Shown piece by piece: positions 59,598-64,000 of a stretch of DNA of 64,000 nt. Source of the stretch: Strongyloides papillosus (taxonomy: Eukaryota; Nematoda; Chromadorea; Rhabditida; Strongyloididae); assembly GCA_005656395.1 (NCBI GenBank), contig SRSI01000011.1, positions 1 through 64,000 of the forward strand, read 5' to 3'. A program made the position numbers and the translations under genes. Position 1 is the stretch's first letter; every line of letters starts with the position of its first letter. The notes under the pieces were generated by a model. The model was given only the letters and a program-made list of their open reading frames with translations, had not been told where the DNA came from and did no database searches.

Positions 59598-59953
59598 GAA
59601 AGTTAATAAAATGGGGAATATAAATACTAGTATTTTCGATAAGTACATTAAACATTTTTAACTATTATTTTCCATCAATAAAAAAAAGATAATATTTATC
59701 AATATTAAATTAAAAAACTTAATAACAAACATGATGGTTTTAACCTTTTAAAATATTTGAACAATATAATATATATGTATATTTCATCGCAAATTTTGTA
59801 GAATATTTATAACATTATTTTTTCTGTTATATTTATTATATTTGCTAAAGTAATATTTTATATTAATTTTTTAACAGTTAAACATTTTTAAGATTTTTGA
59901 ACTTTTTATATAAATTTTATTGCATTGGGATTCAGTTTGCTGTGACGTTAACA

Positions 59954-60090
59954 ACATGAAGGTTTTCTATTTACTCGTATAAATTATGAAATTCCATTAT
60001 TTGGTTATCTAAATTAATTAAAACCAGAAAATAAAAGTATCATATAATTTGATAGTGTCATTTTGTTGATTGAATAAACAATATCAATTA
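59954..60090. repeat. Conserved spacer block upstream of CAP-B3
   Basis: About 400 bp before the CAP-B3 ATG and 165 bp after the CAP-B4 stop. Same landmarks as at 57299. Confidence 0.65.
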
Positions 60091-60254
60091 CAGCTTTTTA
60101 AGAATAAAATTTTACAAAAAAAAAGTAAAATATAGAATTATAGATAAGTGTTTTAATTTTTCTAATCCATGGTTAATAAGTATTCTTACTAAATATTTTT
60201 AGTGAAATTAAAAGTATTTATATATAAAAATCTAAATATTTTATATAAAATTAT

Positions 60255-61317
60255 TTAGTTAGTATTTACTATTTTACGTGAACCAGATCTTCTACTAATT
60301 TTTTTTAAAACATTATCCTCAAACCGATTTGGCATGTTTGCATTCTTATGGTATATAAGTTTTACAAAAATTTCGTTACCTACTTGCTTTATTCCAAATC
60401 CCACTCTGGTGACACTTTTCCATACCATTGCAGTAAAATGTCTTGTTTTTGGATTACCAAAATCTTTATGTTTAAACAATTTATGTTCACCAAACCATTT
60501 GTTAAGTATTAATGGAGCATCAACGAGAGTTCCTTTTCCAATATTTTCCAATTTAGTTATATCTATTTTTGTTCTCATTGAAACAGCTCGAATTAACAAA
60601 CTTTGAGCAGCGGAAGAAAGGTACTGACTCTCCACTAATGGCTTTGCATCGTATTTCTCTCTATAATAATTTAATTCTAACAAAAACTGAGAAAAATTAA
60701 AATTTCATAGAAAACGATTTTACCTTTTGTTTCATTATTTTGAAATTGTTTGAAGAGTAACACTTATAGTCACAAAATTCCCAAAGAATCCACCAAAAAT
60801 TCCTACAATATATTTTTTCATATACTAAACTACTACAATATATTGGTGGAAGAAGAGGTGAAGATGGTTCTTTTGTAGGTAATGAATGGTCATATCTTTT
60901 TACCTCCACTGCATAATCAAATGCTTTTATGTAGGAATTAAAAGTTTCTCCATTGCAAACGTATTTTAAATTATTTCCAATATAATATTCTGTGATTAGA
61001 TAGGGGGATACATGAGTTTCGTAAGTTCCAGTAGAAGTGTTTTTGTATTTTCGTTGTTCTGGAATATAAGCTCCATTATTACAAAGTGAAGAAATCTTTG
61101 TTATAAGTAGATGTCTAGGATTAATTAGTTTATGATCTCTAAGGATTTCCTCTATCATTTGTTTTGAAGTGGCATACAATTTTCCACGATATGAATAGAC
61201 TTTCTTATGCCGACTTATGTACATTGTCATGTATGTTACGGCTAATTCTTGTGTTTTTACAAGATTTGTAATAAATGTAATAGAAAAATAGACTATTATG
61301 GAGATAAGCATATTCAT
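60255..61317 (-). CDS. CAP-B4, secreted CAP-domain protein
   Basis: Predicted 341 aa, exons 60724-61317 and 60255-60686, 37-nt intron after KQK. Signal peptide LISIIVYFSITFITNLVKTQ. Module segments: VYSYRGKLYATSKQMIEEIL and LKYVCNGETFNSYIKAFDYA. IYCRNFWWILWEFCDYKCYS ends the module. CAP: ELNYYREKYDAKPLVESQYL, NIGKGTLVDAPLILNKWFGE, RHFTAMVWKSVTRVGFGI. The C-terminus is longer and basic (ISRRSGSRKIVNTN). Closest to CAP-B5. Confidence 0.87.
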
Positions 61318-61345
61318 ATATATGATTGTATTTTGTGGTGCAATT

Positions 61346-61356
61346 GTATTTATACC
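61346..61356 (-). promoter_or_regulatory. TATA box-like motif of CAP-B4
   Basis: GGTATAAATAC on the minus strand, 29 nt before the ATG at 61317. Confidence 0.55.
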
Positions 61357-61728
61357 GAAAGTTAATAAAATGGGGAAGTATAAATACTAGTATTTTCAAA
61401 CAGTACATTAAATATTTTTACCTATCTTTTTTGATAACTAAAAAAAATTATTATAATCTTTATCAATATGAAATTAGAACAACTAAATAAAATATATGAT
61501 GGCTTTGGCCTTTTAGAGTATCCAAACAATATAATGTATATATAGTTTCATCTCAAAATTTGTAGAACACTTTATCATTTTATATAGCAGATTTATTTTA
61601 TATTACATTTTGCTAAAGTAATTTTTGAAATCATTTTTTAACCGCTAAACATTTGCAATTATTTTATTTTTTTAAACTTTTTATATAATTTCTATCACAG
61701 CAGTATTTAGTTTGCTGTTTCATAAAGA

Positions 61729-61865
61729 GCATAAGGTTTTTCAATTTACATGTATAATGTATGAAACATCTATTAATCGAATATCTGGATTTATTAAACT
61801 GAGTAAATAAAAATATCATATAATTTGATAATGGCATTTTGTTTATTAAGAAACCATTGGTAAAT
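61729..61865. repeat. Conserved spacer block upstream of CAP-B4
   Basis: ACATGTATAATGTATGAAAC, a less conserved middle, and TGGCATTTTGTTTATTAAG. About 415 bp before the ATG. Confidence 0.6.
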
Positions 61866-62063
61866 TATGACTTTTTAAGCAAAACATTTTACGAAAAAAA
61901 GATAGAGATAAAAGTTAAGATAAACATTTTAATTTTTTTTAATCTATATTTAGTGAATATTTTTAGTAGATCTTTTTAGTAAAATTGAAAAGTATTTATA
62001 TATGAAATATAAATTTTTTATATAAAATTATTTGATTAGTATTTAAAATCTACGTGTACCATG

Positions 62064-63087
62064 TCATCCTATATAATTCTTAAAAATAATTTCGTTTTGT
62101 ATATTTGCTATGTTTACTTTCTTATCGTATATAAGTTTAACGTAAATTTCGTTATCTGCTCGCATAATGGCAATGCCCACATTTCTCGCACTTTTCCATA
62201 CCATTGCTATAAAATGTTTTGTTTTTGGACTACCTAAATCTTTATTTGTGTAAAATTTATGTTCACCAAACCATTTGTTCAGTATTAATGGAGCAGTGAT
62301 AAGGGTTCCTTTTCCAATGTTATCAAATTTAGTTATATCTATTTTCTTTCTCATTAAAACAGCTTGAGTTAATAAGTTTAAAGCAGAATTAGAAAGGTAT
62401 GGATTCTCAACCAATGGCTTTGCGCCATATTTTTCTCTATAATACTTTAATTCTAGCAAAAACTATGGAAAATTAAAAAGTCATAAAAAACAATTTTACC
62501 TTTTGTTTCATTATTTTGAAATTGTTTGAAGAGTAACAATAATAGTTACAAGATTTCCAAAGGACCAACCAAAATTTTTTACAATATATTATTTGGTTTT
62601 CTAAATTATTGATATCTATTGATGGAGGAACATTCGTAGATGGTCTTCTCATAGATAACAAATGGTCATTTCTTTTTACCTTCACAACATAACTTAATGC
62701 ATTCGAGTAGGAATCAAAAGTTTTCCCATTACAAATGAACTTGAAATTATTTTTAATATAATATTCCGTAATTAGATATGGTGATATACGAGTTTCATAT
62801 TTTCCAGTAGAAACGTTTTTGTATTTTCGCCGTTCTGGGAAATAAGTTTCAATATTACTAAGTGAAGAAATCTTTGTTATAAGTAAATGTCTAGGATTAA
62901 CCATTGTATGATCTCTAAGGATTTCATCTACCATTTGTTTTGAAGTGGCATACATTTGTTCATGATATGAATAAATTTTTCTATGCTGACTGATGTACAT
63001 TGTCATATATGTAACAGCTAATTCCTGTGTTTTTACAAGGTTTATAATAAAAGTAATAGAAAAATAGGCTATTATGGAGATACGCAT
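62064..63087 (-). CDS. CAP-B5, secreted CAP-domain protein
   Basis: Predicted 328 aa, exons 62500-63087 and 62064-62462, 37-nt intron after KQK. Signal peptide MRISIIAYFSITFIINLVKT. Module segments: IYSYHEQMYATSKQMVDEIL (the G of the motif is changed) and FKFICNGKTFDSYSNALSYV. IYCKKFWLVLWKSCNYYCYS follows. CAP: ELKYYREKYGAKPLVENPYL, NKWFGEHKFYTNK, KHFIAMVWKSARNVGIAI, where the usual Thr after HF is Ile. The TATA-like motif is at 63121-63132. Confidence 0.86.
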
Positions 63088-63120
63088 TTTTATATCTCTG
63101 ATTTAATTTTATGCTTCAAC

Positions 63121-63132
63121 TATATTTATACC
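63121..63132 (-). promoter_or_regulatory. TATA box-like motif of CAP-B5
   Basis: GGTATAAATATA on the minus strand, 34 nt before the ATG at 63087. Confidence 0.55.
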
Positions 63133-63486
63133 GAAAATTAATAAAAAAAAAAGAGAAAAAAATACTAATATTTCCAATTAGTACATTTAACATGTTTGAC
63201 AATTGTTTTCCATCGCAAAGGAAATATTATAATGTTTATCAATATTAAATTAAAAAAACTAAATAAAATAAATAACAATTTTAACCTTTTTAAAATATCA
63301 AACAATATAACATATATATAATTTTATCTAAAATTTTCTACAAAATTTTAGATCACAATTTTTTGCATTATATTTTACTAAATTGATGTTTGGTGTTAAT
63401 TTTTAAACAGTTAGATATTTGTAATTTTTTTAAACTTTTTGTATTATCTTAATGCAGCAGGATTTAGTTTGCCGTTATATTAAAAG

Positions 63487-63615
63487 CACGAATGTTTTTA
63501 ATTTACACGTTCAGTGTATGAAACATCAATTAATTGGTTATCTAAGTTAATTAAATTGAGCAAACAAAAATATCATATAATTTGATAATGGCATTTTGTT
63601 GGCTGAATAAGCATT
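63487..63615. repeat. Conserved spacer block upstream of CAP-B5
   Basis: CACGTTCAGTGTATGAAACATC, then TTGGTTATCTAAGTTAATTA, and ATGGCATTTTGTTGGCTGAATA; about 400 bp before the CAP-B5 ATG. Confidence 0.6.
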
Positions 63616-63800
63616 TACAAATTATAGTTTTTATGATGAAAAATTTTACAAAAAAAATGTTAAAAATGAAAGTATAGATAAGTATTTTAATTTTTCTAAT
63701 CTATATTTAATAAATATTTTTAGTAAATCTTTTTAATAAAGTCGAAAGCATTTAAATTTAAAATACAACGATCATATTATAAATATTAAATTGATATATA

Positions 63801-64000
63801 TTATCCACGTCCGCTAAATCTTCCACCAAATTTTTTTAAAACACTTTGCTCAATCTGATTTGGCATGTTTACATTAATATTATATATGACTTTAACATAA
63901 ATATCGTTACTCAGTTGAAGGATACCGATTCCGATTTTACTTGCACTTTTCCATACCATTGCGGTAAAATGTCTTGTCTCCATACTGCCTAAGCGTGTAT
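63801..64000 (-). CDS. CAP-B6, partial (cut by the window edge)
   Basis: C-terminal part of a type-B CAP gene whose 5' part lies beyond base 64000. It reads METRHFTAMVWKSASKIGIG, then NDIYVKVIYNINVNMPNQIE and ends KKFGGRFSGRG. Very close to CAP-B3 in the CAP1 region. The position fits the next 1.77-kb unit. Confidence 0.85.
   Translation of the reverse strand, partial: TRLGSMETRHFTAMVWKSASKIGIGILQLSNDIYVKVIYNINVNMPNQIEQSVLKKFGGRFSGRG

Noticed and set aside
59552..59648. Upstream start for CAP-B3 (and likewise 41228 for CAP-A2, 22166 for TTL-6)
   Set aside because: The extra residues precede the signal peptide, and the TATA-like motif would fall inside the coding sequence. Paralogues start at the internal ATG.
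1..64000. tRNA, rRNA, snRNA or spliced-leader genes
   Set aside because: I scanned for T-arm-like GGTTC-AA-CC, snRNA cores and Sm-like sites in GC-richer islands and saw none convincing. A covariance-model search would be needed to exclude them.

Overview
This window looks like nuclear DNA of a parasitic nematode. It is very AT-rich (by eye well over 70 % A+T). Its genes have introns of only 35-40 nt, and it is dominated by two families of small secreted proteins that are expanded in nematodes: transthyretin-like (TTL) proteins and CAP (SCP/TAPS, venom-allergen-like) proteins. Extreme AT content, tiny introns and adjacent TTL and SCP/TAPS clusters fit Strongyloididae (Strongyloides/Parastrongyloides) best. 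The genus is inference; the families are read from the sequence. No rRNA, tRNA, CRISPR or bacterial operon was seen.

Layout. (1) 0.15-36.1 kb: a tandem array of TTL genes, all on the minus strand. Nine are intact by my reading (two exons each; joined exons are always divisible by three; 141-155 aa) and ten are decayed copies. The leftmost copies (0.15-5 kb) are all dead. The pairs at 6.0-9.4 kb and 9.6-14.0 kb are a clear segmental duplication, as are the units around 16 and 19 kb. (2) 38.4-42.9 kb: three CAP genes of a divergent type (type A), then relic exons of a fourth. (3) 48.0-51.1 kb: a nearly intact RTE-like non-LTR retrotransposon. (4) 51.4-64.0 kb: CAP genes of a second type (type B): five intact, one pseudogene and one cut by the window edge, in repeat units of about 1.77 kb.

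Every TTL protein is a signal peptide plus one TTL domain with the two family cysteines, split by one phase-1 intron. Every CAP protein is a signal peptide, an extra N-terminal module of about 170-180 residues carrying two similar segments around a C-x-G-x-x-F motif, and a C-terminal CAP domain on exon 2, joined by a phase-0 intron. Both families have a TATA-like motif about 30-37 nt before the ATG. That leaves room for only a very short leader. The proteins are likely all secreted, probably at the host interface (inference from family).

Mobile DNA is dense: three mariner elements with TA duplications, an IS630/Tc1-type element with long composite inverted repeats, a small LTR element with 88-bp LTRs that keeps only gag/protease remains, a Tigger/pogo-like MITE that now supplies the C-terminus and stop codon of one CAP gene, a piggyBac-like MITE in TTAA, and two further foldback elements.
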